A DNA stretch of 64,000 bases. Source: Psychrobacillus sp048572895. Lineage in GTDB: Bacteria > Bacillota > Bacilli > Bacillales_A > Planococcaceae. Below, piece after piece: positions 25,916 to 34,348 of the stretch (its first letter is position 1; each line of letters begins with the position of its first letter). Location of the stretch: NCBI RefSeq assembly GCF_048572895.1, contig NZ_CP183878.1, forward strand, positions 1,116,001 to 1,180,000. The letters are read 5' to 3'. The notes beneath the pieces are model-generated. The model was not told where the DNA came from and did no database searches. It saw only the letters and a list, made by a program, of their open reading frames with translations. The position numbers were made by a program, and so were the translations under genes.

Positions 25916-26779
25916 TTATTGGAGGATATTTGATGTAGAAGTGTTTTTATGATCTGATTTCGAAATCGCGTCTATTATGGATGAATCTATGTTTGAAGCA
26001 GTAGCTGCACCGTCTAACTGCGATTTTGTATCTCTTTTTGCCGTATTGCTACCTTTCATAGAAGCAGTTTGCTTGTTCTTACTATTAGTATCAGAAGCAG
26101 ACTTCGTATTTTCACTATTTGCAGAAGCATTTTTCTTGGTAGCATTTGCATTTGCATCTGCATCTGCATCTGTATTCTTGTTGGTTGTTCCGCTTGAAGC
26201 AGAGGCTTGTTTTCCTCCACTATTCGTTCCAGAGGCCATTTGGGAACCGGTCATACCCGCTACATTTTTGACCATTTGGCTAACTTGAGGTACGACAGTT
26301 TGAGCGATGTTGCCGATTGTTTGAGCATTGGTACCCATAGCATTTTGTCCAGTGCCGTTGCTATTTTGGTTACCTCCCATACTACCAGAAGCATTTTGTG
26401 CAGAACTCCCGCCAGTTAATGTTTGTGCAATATTTCCAACCATTTGCATGATGTTTCCGTTCATTTGACCCGCACTACTACCTGAAGTATTTTGTTTGGA
26501 TTGTGTTCCGCTATTCATCGTAGTACCAGCATTAGTCTGTGCACTTTGAGTAGCATTTTCACTCATCATTTTTTCCATTATAGTACTCATCGCTTTCCTT
26601 GGGCAAAACTTTGTTGCGCCTTCCGCTACTTTCATGGAACCAAATAAGACAAGCATCCTCCCACTTCTACTTTTTGGTTCACGCAAAAGTCGTACAGTAC
26701 CGTAAGCGGTCATTACGGAGCCTAGCATGAACCGGGCATATGCAGTGCCGGGGCTTAAATTTTGTTGGTTATGTGCCAT
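25916..26779 (-). CDS. DUF2892/YgaP-like membrane protein with low-complexity tail
   Basis: A 287-residue protein in two parts. Residues 10-65 resemble the small DUF2892 membrane module: a hydrophobic segment FMLGSVMTAYGTVRLL, then LVLFGSMKVAEGATKFCP, with the typical F-C-P ending. The remaining 220 residues are rich in Ser, Thr, Asn, Gln, Gly and Ala, with an alternating Asp/Ala then Asn/Ala run (TDADADANANAT) and repeated GNIAQT segments. The ATG has a TAGGAGG site 9 bases upstream. It lies between a SASP gene and cotH, so a spore-surface role is possible, but nothing in the sequence proves it. Confidence 0.7.
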   Translation of the reverse strand: MAHNQQNLSPGTAYARFMLGSVMTAYGTVRLLREPKSRSGRMLVLFGSMKVAEGATKFCPRKAMSTIMEKMMSENATQSAQTNAGTTMNSGTQSKQNTSGSSAGQMNGNIMQMVGNIAQTLTGGSSAQNASGSMGGNQNSNGTGQNAMGTNAQTIGNIAQTVVPQVSQMVKNVAGMTGSQMASGTNSGGKQASASSGTTNKNTDADADANANATKKNASANSENTKSASDTNSKNKQTASMKGSNTAKRDTKSQLDGAATASNIDSSIIDAISKSDHKNTSTSNILQ

Positions 26780-26906
26780 CTGTGAGGACCTCCTAACTTT
26801 AAATTTCTAATTAATTTTGTTATGGTTGCGGCAAATTCTTCAAAGAGAGAATGGACGGTGGATCCATTTCAGCTTTATAATCCCCTACCATGCGTTTTTT
26901 ATGCGT

Positions 26907-27182
26907 CTATTTATTTTTTATCATTTGTTCTTGAGCCATTCTAATCATTTCTTTCACCATACTACCACCAATCGGTCCACCAATTTTACCGGCCTGCTCT
27001 GATGTAAGTTTGCCGTTATATTCCTTGTTCAAGGGAATACTTAATTCATCTGCAATTTCGTATTTTACATCATCTGGACTATTACTTTTCACTTGATAAC
27101 CTTGTTCTTTCATTACTCGAACCTTTAATTTATCTAATTCCTCACGTGCAGAAGGTACTAAAATTTTATTTCTATTGGCCAT
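26907..27182 (-). CDS. Alpha/beta-type small acid-soluble spore protein (divergent)
   Basis: A 91-residue protein. SASPs coat spore DNA and protect it, and are degraded at germination. The N-terminal LVPSAREELDKLKVRVM corresponds to the family LVPGA...LD..K start. The C-terminal GKIGGPIGGSMVKEMIRMAQ matches the second conserved block. The germination protease site, usually E-I-A-x-E-F-G, reads EIADELS, and an insertion of about 20 residues (YQVKSNSPDDVKYEI region) makes it longer than the usual 60-75. The AAGGAG ribosome site is 10-11 bases before the ATG. Confidence 0.88.
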   Translation of the reverse strand: MANRNKILVPSAREELDKLKVRVMKEQGYQVKSNSPDDVKYEIADELSIPLNKEYNGKLTSEQAGKIGGPIGGSMVKEMIRMAQEQMIKNK

Positions 27183-27331
27183 TTTTTCTTCACTCCTTCA
27201 GCATATAGTCTTTCCGTAAAATGAAACATTACTCTTTAAGCAAAATCATTTTTTACCTTTCATTTCTTCTTTGGTTGTGATTAACTATTGACTAGCAAAG
27301 AAAATTGTTAAGCGACAAGGAGTGTACATAA

Positions 27332-28270
27332 GTGTCAAAAACTACCTTTGGATTAATAGGTACAGGAGCTGTAGGAGAACGAATCATTAACCAAATTTTA
27401 GCGCATCCTAATTGCGAAATTGTCTCTATATTCGATGAGAATAAAACAAGGCTGATGGAAGTTTCAGAAAAGTATCAACTTCCTATTTCAGAAACGCTGA
27501 ACGATCTTTTTTTTACACAACCAAACTGGGTCTATATTGGAACGCCTCCGGTAAGCCATGCTCCTTTGGCAGAACAAATAGCGAAACAGGGTTTGAATAT
27601 TCTATCTGAAAAGCCTCTCGCACATAATTATGATGATGGAGTGAAAATGGTAAAAGCTGCGGTTAAAGCAAATGTTCATACAGCAATGCATTTTCCATTA
27701 ATGTATAGTCCTGCTATACAGGCGCTAAAAAAAGAGCTATCTAACACGTCACTTGGAAAGATTGTTCGCTTAGAATTACATACATACTTTCCAAATTGGC
27801 CAAGAAAATGGCAACAAAATCCGTGGATTGCCTCTAGAGAACAAGGAGGTTTCATAAGAGAAATCTTTCCCCATTATTTGCAGGTCATGTACCATTTATT
27901 TGGTGATTTGACGATTAGTTCTCATGAAACGACTTATCCAGAAAACACAAAACTTTGTGAAACAGGAGTAACCGCATTAGGGAAAACAAAAACTGGAATT
28001 CCCATGATATTGAATGGTTTGACAGGAATCGGCCAGGAAGAACGCCTCGAATTTAAGGTTTTTGGAACTAAAAAAGTGATGACGATTAAAAATTGGTCAG
28101 AGCTTTGGGTAAGCGAAACGGAACAGAAAGCTATTCAACTCTTTCCAACTAGTCAGCCCGAAAGTCTTCTGGACGTATGTCATGGCTTGATAAATGGTCA
28201 ACAGTCTCTTATTGTGCCGTTTGAAGAGGGGCTGAAGGTACAAGGGTGGATTGATCAGTTGCTGAAGTGA
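27332..28270 (+). CDS. Gfo/Idh/MocA family oxidoreductase
   Basis: A 312-residue NAD(P)-dependent dehydrogenase. The Rossmann motif is GLIGTGAVGER at residues 7-17, the family EKP motif is in LSEKPLAHN, and a C-terminal alpha/beta substrate domain follows (HYLQVMYHLFGD contains a candidate catalytic His). It starts with GTG, 9 bases after AAGGAG. The substrate, often a sugar, inositol or biliverdin-like compound in this family, cannot be told. It appears monocistronic, transcribed divergently from the SASP gene. Confidence 0.88.
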   Translation: MSKTTFGLIGTGAVGERIINQILAHPNCEIVSIFDENKTRLMEVSEKYQLPISETLNDLFFTQPNWVYIGTPPVSHAPLAEQIAKQGLNILSEKPLAHNYDDGVKMVKAAVKANVHTAMHFPLMYSPAIQALKKELSNTSLGKIVRLELHTYFPNWPRKWQQNPWIASREQGGFIREIFPHYLQVMYHLFGDLTISSHETTYPENTKLCETGVTALGKTKTGIPMILNGLTGIGQEERLEFKVFGTKKVMTIKNWSELWVSETEQKAIQLFPTSQPESLLDVCHGLINGQQSLIVPFEEGLKVQGWIDQLLK

Positions 28271-28391
28271 TGAAATGCACGATCTTTTGATCTCGCATAC
28301 CAAAGCAAATCAACTGAAAGTGGGAGCGCGAACAAGAACAGTCTTGGATGATAAAAAGAAAGCAAAAAAATAGAGTGTCTTTAAATTAACG

Positions 28392-29054
28392 TCAAAAAAC
28401 TTCCGAGATTGCAGCTTTCCTTTTCGAATATTCAATACCGAACATAATTATTGGTGGAATAAAGCTAAAGATTGTAATAATTAGCAGTGATATAAATAAA
28501 TGAGCTTCTACCCAGGTAAGATTGCCGAGTATATAGCCTGCACCTACCCAAATGAGCGTCCAAAAAATGGCACCAACTATATTAAGTGTAATAAAACGTT
28601 TGAAGGAATAGGCTGTAAAACCAATAATGAATGGCAATGTCGCATTAAGTAATGGCACGAAACGAGAAAACATAATTGCAAATTTACCGTAGTTCATCAA
28701 AAACTTGTTTGTTTTTTCAATTGAGTTTTTGGAGATATAATTAAGTAGTGAAAATTTATTTGTTTTGTTGGTAGAACTACCAAGCATCTTACCAATGAAA
28801 TAGTTTTGGGCATCACCAGCAACAGTCGCAATAAAGAATAGTATTATTAAAAACGAGAAATTCAAATGTCCTGTAGCGGCAAGTGTACCACTCGTAAACA
28901 ATATTGCATCACCTGGTAAAAAAGTTAGGACTACAAAGGCGGTTTTTGCAAAAACTATAATAAATAAAATAACATATATCTGTTTTCCAAAAAGCGCAAT
29001 ATAATGATTCAACTCGATATCGATTGACTGCATCAAGTGAAATAAATTATGCAA
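28392..29054 (-). CDS. DedA family membrane protein
   Basis: A 220-residue integral membrane protein of the DedA/SNARE-associated type, with 5-6 hydrophobic segments. Family features are FLPGDAILFTSGTLA near residue 45, GDAQNYFIGKMLG, the conserved FSRFVPLLNATLPFIIGF and FWTLIWVGAGYILGN. DedA proteins act as lipid scramblase/flippase-like transporters, for example for polyprenyl phosphate or phosphatidylethanolamine. The TTG start at 29054 has an AAAGGAGG site 10 bases upstream. The gap of about 120 bases to the preceding oxidoreductase holds nothing recognisable. Confidence 0.9.
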   Translation of the reverse strand: MHNLFHLMQSIDIELNHYIALFGKQIYVILFIIVFAKTAFVVLTFLPGDAILFTSGTLAATGHLNFSFLIILFFIATVAGDAQNYFIGKMLGSSTNKTNKFSLLNYISKNSIEKTNKFLMNYGKFAIMFSRFVPLLNATLPFIIGFTAYSFKRFITLNIVGAIFWTLIWVGAGYILGNLTWVEAHLFISLLIITIFSFIPPIIMFGIEYSKRKAAISEVF

Positions 29055-29208
29055 GCGAATGCAACCTCCTTTGTGAAACTAGTGGTCCTATTATATGTTT
29101 GAAAGTTTATCAAAATTAAAGTAAAAAAAGGACAATTAATTCGTTTTTTTCACTGAGCTTGTTTTGTATGTGTTCAAGAACTTACTTTAGAAATTGTCGA
29201 GGAGGAAA

Positions 29209-29640
29209 ATGAGATTGAAAAGAGTTTATTTAGCAAGCCCCTTTTTTAATGATAAAGAGGTTGAATATTTGGAACGAGTTGAGAAGATTTTAGAAGAAAA
29301 GAGCTTGAAGGTATTTTCACCTATGAGAAATCCAGTGGACGAGCAAGTTCAAGTTGGTTCACGTCAGTGGTCAATCGAGACATTTATGAACGATATTAAA
29401 TACATTAAATGGTCAGAAATTGTTGTAGGTATCTATCATGGCAATTATTCAGATAGTGGAACTGCTTGGGAACTTGGTTATGCTTACGCAACTGACAAGC
29501 CTGTTATTTTAGTACATATTGGTGAAAACAGTAATCTAATGGTACATGAAGGTGCACACGCAAATATCACTTTGGAAGAACTTAAAGACTATGATTTTGA
29601 CCAACTAGCTAGTTCTTTCTATACAGGTGAAATGCTTTAA
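29209..29640 (+). CDS. Nucleoside 2-deoxyribosyltransferase
   Basis: A 143-residue protein of the Lactobacillus-type N-deoxyribosyltransferase family, which swaps the base of 2'-deoxynucleosides and so salvages nucleobases. Motifs are VYLASPFFND at the start, an Asp in MNDIKYIKWSEIVVGIY, and SGTAWELGYAYATDKPVILV containing the candidate catalytic Glu; SNLMVHEGAHANI closes the site. The start may be ATG 29209 (only 3 bases from GGAGG) or TTG 29215 (9 bases, giving MKRVYLASPFF); both keep the domain whole. It stands alone, followed by a strong terminator. Confidence 0.86.
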   Translation: MRLKRVYLASPFFNDKEVEYLERVEKILEEKSLKVFSPMRNPVDEQVQVGSRQWSIETFMNDIKYIKWSEIVVGIYHGNYSDSGTAWELGYAYATDKPVILVHIGENSNLMVHEGAHANITLEELKDYDFDQLASSFYTGEML

Positions 29641-29747
29641 TGGTCAAATTAGAGTAAAAGAATTTGCTTAAAGGGTGTAACCCCCAAAAAAAATTGTGTC
29701 AATCTAATCCCAGCTGAATTATAAGCATGTAATACAGAAAAGGAATA

Positions 29748-29791
29748 GAACACTTTGGATGCACTTTTGCATCCGAAGTGTTCTGTTTTTT
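29748..29791 (+). terminator. Terminator after the deoxyribosyltransferase gene
   Basis: A 16-17 bp stem (29748-29763 with 29768-29784, one mismatch) around a 4-base loop, followed by six Ts. Confidence 0.9.
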
Positions 29792-30101
29792 GTTAAAAAG
29801 ACTATTATCTTCAAAAATCATTTTTCGGTACTTTCGCTACGTTCCTGTAGGTTCTTGACTGACTCATTTTTTGTAGGATCCCAGCTGGCGCTTCTCACTC
29901 TTCTTATTGTGCTTTTTACCATTTTGAAAATTATTCATCCAAAAATGTAATGACCCTAATATTTCAAATGATTTTGATTAAAATAATTCATTTTATTAAT
30001 GTTGAAATAGATACTATAATATCACTTGGCGGTAAAAAGTATAGTCTTTCAGATATGATTCCTATACAATATGAGGAATATTATTGGTAGGGGGAATAAC
30101 T
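29792..30101. other. Intergenic gap before the LysR gene
   Basis: About 310 AT-rich bases. The short open frame over 29759-29950 starts inside the terminator and has no ribosome site, so it is not called. An AGGGGGAA ribosome site for the next gene is at 30089-30096. No promoter, repeat or RNA was recognised with confidence. Confidence 0.5.
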
Positions 30102-31004
30102 ATGGAACTTCGCAATTTAAAAACCTTTTTGGTTGTGGCTGATTGTGGTGGATTTACGAGAGCTGGTGAACAGTTGGGCTATACACAATCAACAGTGACT
30201 AATCATGTTAGAACGTTGGAGGAGGCAATTGGGAATCGACTTTTTGACCGATTAGGAAAAACAGTCGTTTTGACGGATGCCGGAATACATTTAGCTTCGT
30301 ATGCAAAGGAAATCTTACAACTTTATCAGGAAGCGGTCGACTCCTCGCGGTTAAGTAATGAGCCTTCGGGTACAGTATTAATCGGAGCAAATGAATCTTT
30401 AATGGTATATAGGTTACCAACTATTTTGTTTGAATTTAAAAGGATGTATCCAAATGTTCAACTTATTTTGCAACCGTCCGAAAGCCAAGAATTAAATAAT
30501 GAATTGAAATCAGGAAAATTTGACTTGGCTTTATTTACAAATCCTGAGAAACTAGGATCCGATGTTGTCACGAGTGATTTAGTTAAAGAGACGCTAGTAA
30601 TGATTGCGCCGGCAGGTCACCGTTTATGCGATAAAACCGTTATATCTCCAAAAGATTTGGAAGGTGAAGTATTACTTCTTACTGAAACGGGGAGCTATCG
30701 CGATTTGTTAGAAAGATGGATTAAAGAAGAAGGTATTGGATGTTCACGCATTGCTTTTTGGAACATCGAAGCTATTAAACAATCCGTGAAATGTGGCTTA
30801 GGTCTTTCTTATTTACCATTGATGACGGTGAAAGAAGAACTGGAGCGAGGCAGTTTAGTCGCTTTACCCTGGGAGCATAGCGAAGAATTTGTGACTACTC
30901 AACTTGCGTATCACAAAGATAAGTGGCTAACGCCAGCTATGAATAAATTAATTGAAATAATCGAGAAACATGCTCAAAAATGGGAGTCGGAAGACCTACA
31001 GTAA
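30102..31004 (+). CDS. LysR family transcriptional regulator
   Basis: A 300-residue regulator. The winged helix-turn-helix occupies residues 1-60 (MELRNLKTFLVVADCGGFTR, then LGYTQSTVTNHVRTLE), followed by the periplasmic-binding-like effector domain from about residue 90. The effector is unknown. The ATG at 30102 is preceded by AGGGGGAA; the TTG at 30084 upstream is rejected. It is followed 80 bases later by a YitT-family gene on the same strand, which is a candidate target. Confidence 0.9.
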   Translation: MELRNLKTFLVVADCGGFTRAGEQLGYTQSTVTNHVRTLEEAIGNRLFDRLGKTVVLTDAGIHLASYAKEILQLYQEAVDSSRLSNEPSGTVLIGANESLMVYRLPTILFEFKRMYPNVQLILQPSESQELNNELKSGKFDLALFTNPEKLGSDVVTSDLVKETLVMIAPAGHRLCDKTVISPKDLEGEVLLLTETGSYRDLLERWIKEEGIGCSRIAFWNIEAIKQSVKCGLGLSYLPLMTVKEELERGSLVALPWEHSEEFVTTQLAYHKDKWLTPAMNKLIEIIEKHAQKWESEDLQ

Positions 31005-31084
31005 ATTACATAAAGTGGCGTTTAGCTCTATTTTAACTAAATGTCTATTTTGGCTGATTCAATCAGCAGGAGGAACTACATAAT

Positions 31085-31921
31085 ATGGCAAAGCAACGTA
31101 TCAAAGAAATATTATTAATCATTATTGGATCGCTATTATTTGCGGTGGGTATTAACTATTTTGCAATACCATACCGTTTATCCGAAGGAGGCGTAATCGG
31201 GGTCACCGTTATTACCTATTATTTGTTTGAATGGTCACCGGGTGTTGTGAACTTAATTATTAACGCTATTCTTTTGGTAATAGGCTATAAGTTTTTTGAT
31301 AGAAAGACAATGATTTATACAGTAATCGGAATTATTTTCTCCTCCTTTTTTCTGTTCATAACCGAAGACGTAGGACATCAATTGAATGGTGACACCTTGC
31401 TAGCTGCACTTTTCTCAGGGGTATTTGTAGGCCTCGGACTTGGCATGATGTTTAGAGCGGGTGGAACTTCTGGAGGGTCCGCTATTATAGCACGTTTGGC
31501 CAATCAATACTTAGGCTGGAGTCTGGGGAAAGGTGTTCTCATCATTGATATTGTCGTTATTGCCGGTTCCGTATTCATTATTGGACAAGAAAAAGCAATG
31601 TACACGCTTGTTGCGGTGTTTTTAGGTTCCAAAGTAATTGATTATGTAATTGAGGGACTGAATAATCGGACTGCAGTGACAATTATTTCCGATCATTCTG
31701 AGGCAATCCGCCAATTTATCGTAGCGAATATGTCGCGTGGGGTAACAATTCTAGAAGGTCGCGGAGGCTATAGCCAGAACCAAAAAGAAGTTCTATATAT
31801 TGTCATCAACCAACAGGAACTAGTTCAATTAAAACAAACAGTTAGCAGCGTAGATGAGCAGGCATTTGTTGTCGTCCATGAAGTTCGCGATGTATTGGGT
31901 AGTAGTTTTAGTGTCAGCTAG
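31085..31921 (+). CDS. YitT family membrane protein (DUF161/DUF2179)
   Basis: A 278-residue protein with 5-6 membrane segments in the first 200 residues (GINYFAIPYRLSEGGVIGVT; GGTSGGSAIIARL) and a cytoplasmic C-terminal DUF2179 domain (GVTILEGRGGYSQNQKEVLY). The family is widespread in Bacillales and its function is not established. The ATG has a CAGGAGG site 9 bases upstream. It may be co-transcribed with the LysR gene. Confidence 0.9.
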   Translation: MAKQRIKEILLIIIGSLLFAVGINYFAIPYRLSEGGVIGVTVITYYLFEWSPGVVNLIINAILLVIGYKFFDRKTMIYTVIGIIFSSFFLFITEDVGHQLNGDTLLAALFSGVFVGLGLGMMFRAGGTSGGSAIIARLANQYLGWSLGKGVLIIDIVVIAGSVFIIGQEKAMYTLVAVFLGSKVIDYVIEGLNNRTAVTIISDHSEAIRQFIVANMSRGVTILEGRGGYSQNQKEVLYIVINQQELVQLKQTVSSVDEQAFVVVHEVRDVLGSSFSVS

Positions 31922-32030
31922 AATGAAATTTTAGAATCTATTATGTCGGATGAAATAATTCTCTATTTTAGAATGACAAAATCTGTATTGCCAATGACAT
32001 TACTGAACAGATTAATAAATTACCAAGAAG

Positions 32031-32180
32031 AAAGGGTGGTTGTGACGGCGTCAGTCAGTCACGACCACCCTTTCATAAAACTAGAAATAATAGTTAGTTT
32101 GTCCAAATTTCTTCACAAACGCTCGAAACAGTTTCTGACCTTAAAGGACTGGGCATCTTTTTTTTGCCTGGTTTTTCTTA
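32031..32180 (+). repeat. Dispersed repeat A: hairpin plus conserved tail
   Basis: A 16-bp inverted repeat, AAAGGGTGGTTGTGAC (32031-32046) with GTCACGACCACCCTTT (32058-32073), can end yitT transcription. It is followed about 25 bases later by an 80-base tail from TGTCCAAA to GCCTGG that is about 78% identical, by eye, to the tail of repeat B at 34484-34640, which carries a similar GTGAC/GTCAC hairpin. The rest of the gap from 31922 to the insertion sequence holds no gene. Confidence 0.75.
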
Positions 32181-32292
32181 AAAGATAAGCGTACAATGTC
32201 AAATACTTTTTTCCAGTTTTAGAGTAACTCAAACACGCCTACCGCAAAAAATCCTTTTTTTTACAAGTAGTAATTAACCAAGTTGTTTATAT

Positions 32293-32498
32293 AACAGGTA
32301 CCCTTTTTTTGATTCAGAAATGGGCATTCACTCGTTTTTCTTGTACTGCATGGATGCATTCTGGCATTGCGTTCAAATTTAGAATTTAACGTACTGATTC
32401 GCATTTACAGAACGAGTGGGATAAGGCTTATCTGCGAGGTCTCGGCCTCATGAAAGTTTGATTCGATCTCCACTCGAACCAAAAGAAGGGTACCTGTT
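32293..32498 (-). ncRNA. Candidate bridge RNA region of the insertion sequence
   Basis: Non-coding sequence downstream of the transposase is bounded by a perfect 13-bp inverted repeat, AACAGGTACCCTT (32293-32305) and AAGGGTACCTGTT (32486-32498). Inside, CGAGTGG (32413-32419) pairs with CCACTCG (32470-32476) around a GAGG/CCTC hairpin (32436-32449). IS110 elements encode a structured guide (bridge) RNA in a non-coding end, and in the IS1111 group this is downstream of the transposase. Location and structure fit; guide loops were not matched to flanks. Confidence 0.45.
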
Positions 32499-32508
32499 TA
32501 TGTTTGCT

Positions 32509-33867
32509 TTAAGCAGCTAAAGGTAGTGTTAATTTTTTAGAGATTTCCTGTTCATATTTGAATTCTGGGTCATCCCATTCAAACGGTTTCTGATTTTTTA
32601 ACATGGCAAAGGCAATTTTAATAAACTTGTTCCCCATCGCGATATTAATTTTTCCAGCCTTTTTGCCTTTTTCCTTTAAACGGATACAAAAAGGCTTCAG
32701 GGCCTCATTGTGTCTGGCAAGGCATCGTCCGGCGGTATAGATAGCCCTACGCAGGTTGGCATTTCCTTGTTTGGATATACGTCCAAAATACCCGCCTCCC
32801 GGTCCCGATTGTTTTATGACAGGGTTAGTACCAGCTTTTTTAATCAGCTGACCGGCATTCGTGTAATGAGAAAGGTCTCCCATTTCACAGTAGATTTCGG
32901 CAGCTGTTACAAGTCCTATGCCCGGCACGGTCAGGAGAAAGATTCCATCGGTTTGAACGAATATACGTTCAATTTCCTCCTCGTACTCTTTAATTGTTTG
33001 GGTAGCCCATTCATACGCTTTCAGCTTTTTTTTCAAGAGAAATAACTCGCTTGAAAGCTGGTCTAATGGCTTGGAGACACTTTCATTGGCTGCGAAGAGA
33101 AGCTTGTCCATCGTTGTTTTGCGGATTTTTAGGTTATGTTTTTTGGACAATTCCTGTAATCCATCCTCTCCCAGTTCAAGAATTTGAGAAGCGTGTGGAT
33201 AATGGGTTAACAGATGAAGACTGGCTTTTCCCCAAAAATCACTAAAGATTGTTTTCGTTTTGACTTTCTTATCAACGAGCACGCTGATTCCTTGGTATTC
33301 ACGCCAGATATGATCATGGACGACCCGAATTTCCATTTTGATACGAGAGCGCTTATTAATTTCACTTCTTCTTGCGCGTGTAAGATTTTGAAGTTCTTTG
33401 TACATGCCTGAAGGCAGTTTGGAGTTGGTCGCTTTATTGCCCACCAATGCCTCGGCAATCAGATACAAATCGATGTCATCCGTTTTTGTGTACGTAAGAT
33501 GTTGTTTCCGTTCTTCATGTGTAGAAGATGGGTTAATGATATGAACAGAATAACCCGCATCTGTTAAAATACGTACGATGTCTTCGTAGTAATGGCCAGT
33601 CGCTTCGATGCCCACAAATACCTGTTCAGCTTGACAAGTCTGTTTGGCCTCCTCGATCTCTTTAATAAGGAGTTGCATGCCAGTCTGGCTGACCATGAAT
33701 GAAAATGGGATGTGAATCACATCGCCAAAATAATTCAGTATCATCGCTTTCTGCAAAACCTTTGAAACATCAATCGGAACAAGCAATACTTTTTCTAAAT
33801 CGGTACCTCTAAGTTCTTTTGCGAATTGACTTCTTCTTAAACCTTGTTTACCATTAAGTAGTCTCAT
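32509..33867 (-). CDS. IS110 family transposase
   Basis: A 452-residue DEDD-type transposase. The RuvC-like N-terminal domain has Asp33 in VPIDVSK, Glu88 in FVGIEATGHYYED and the Asp pair in YTKTDDIDLYLIAEAL (D130, D133). After a coiled-coil region comes the C-terminal Tnp_20 domain with VPGIGLVTAAEI and the serine motif IKQSGPGGGYFGRISKQGN, proposed as the catalytic Ser. It is intact, with an AAGGAGG site before the ATG, so the element may still be active. IS110 transposases recombine DNA using a bridge RNA guide. Confidence 0.93.
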   Translation of the reverse strand: MRLLNGKQGLRRSQFAKELRGTDLEKVLLVPIDVSKVLQKAMILNYFGDVIHIPFSFMVSQTGMQLLIKEIEEAKQTCQAEQVFVGIEATGHYYEDIVRILTDAGYSVHIINPSSTHEERKQHLTYTKTDDIDLYLIAEALVGNKATNSKLPSGMYKELQNLTRARRSEINKRSRIKMEIRVVHDHIWREYQGISVLVDKKVKTKTIFSDFWGKASLHLLTHYPHASQILELGEDGLQELSKKHNLKIRKTTMDKLLFAANESVSKPLDQLSSELFLLKKKLKAYEWATQTIKEYEEEIERIFVQTDGIFLLTVPGIGLVTAAEIYCEMGDLSHYTNAGQLIKKAGTNPVIKQSGPGGGYFGRISKQGNANLRRAIYTAGRCLARHNEALKPFCIRLKEKGKKAGKINIAMGNKFIKIAFAMLKNQKPFEWDDPEFKYEQEISKKLTLPLAA

Positions 33868-33978
33868 TGATTATGTCCTCCTTCTAGGGTGGGTGATTGA
33901 ATTACTTGGTTAAGTATCAATCCTAACATAGTCACTGGGGCTTTTTTGTTTCGAAACTCATTATTTCACACACCAGAA

Positions 33979-34048
33979 AGTATAAAAAATGTACCATGAA
34001 CAATGAGTTCCAGATACTTTTAAGAGAGAATAATGCTACTGATTTCCG
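33979..34048 (+). repeat. Dispersed repeat C, copy 1
   Basis: A 70-base segment from AGTATAAAAAATGTA to CTACTGATTTCCG that recurs, also 70 bases long and roughly 80% identical by eye, at 60040-60109. It continues into a GGTGGACGC...GGGGTGAGCGATGAGCC stretch related to the reverse complement of 60250-60290. Such composite repeats are common in Bacillales intergenic DNA; function unknown. Confidence 0.75.
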
Positions 34049-34348
34049 TTTCAGGTGGACGCTTTTCACGGGGTGAGCGATGAGCCATCACCACAGCTCG
34101 CGCGTCGATGTGACTTCTCATCTGTCTACTAGTGGAAGTTTAGAGAAATGGTAAGTGTTTACTGAATAAAGAAGTGAAATAGCACCAGAAATTGCATCTT
34201 CTGGCGCTTAGTCTATGAATAGAAAGTAGCTTTTCTCTAGCTATCCCAAAATGCACTGAACTGTTTCTATGAGTTGTAGAAGGGCGACGGACAGAAAAAG
34301 TGAAACTCAATCAATGGGTTTTTTTTTTCCACTGATTTAAAAACTGAA

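Larger units (their letters stand above)
32270..33917 (-). mobile_element. IS110-family (IS1111-like) insertion sequence
   Basis: The element is defined by its transposase gene and by a 10-bp inverted pair TTAACCAAGT (32274-32283) and ACTTGGTTAA (33904-33913), which may be the subterminal repeats seen in the IS1111 subgroup. If so, only about 45 bases precede the transposase gene and about 235 bases follow it, as in IS1111 elements. No target duplication was sought, since this family usually makes none. The exact ends are inferred. Confidence 0.65.

Noticed and set aside
25977..26288. Plus-strand hydrophobic frame opposite the DUF2892-like gene
   Set aside because: It is the shadow of the low-complexity tail (GCA/GCT codons read backwards) and has no ribosome site.
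29759..29950. Short frame after the deoxyribosyltransferase gene
   Set aside because: It begins in the terminator hairpin and lacks a ribosome site or any recognisable domain.
31943..32188. Plus-strand frame across repeat A
   Set aside because: It runs through the 16-bp inverted repeat and T-rich tail and has no ribosome site.
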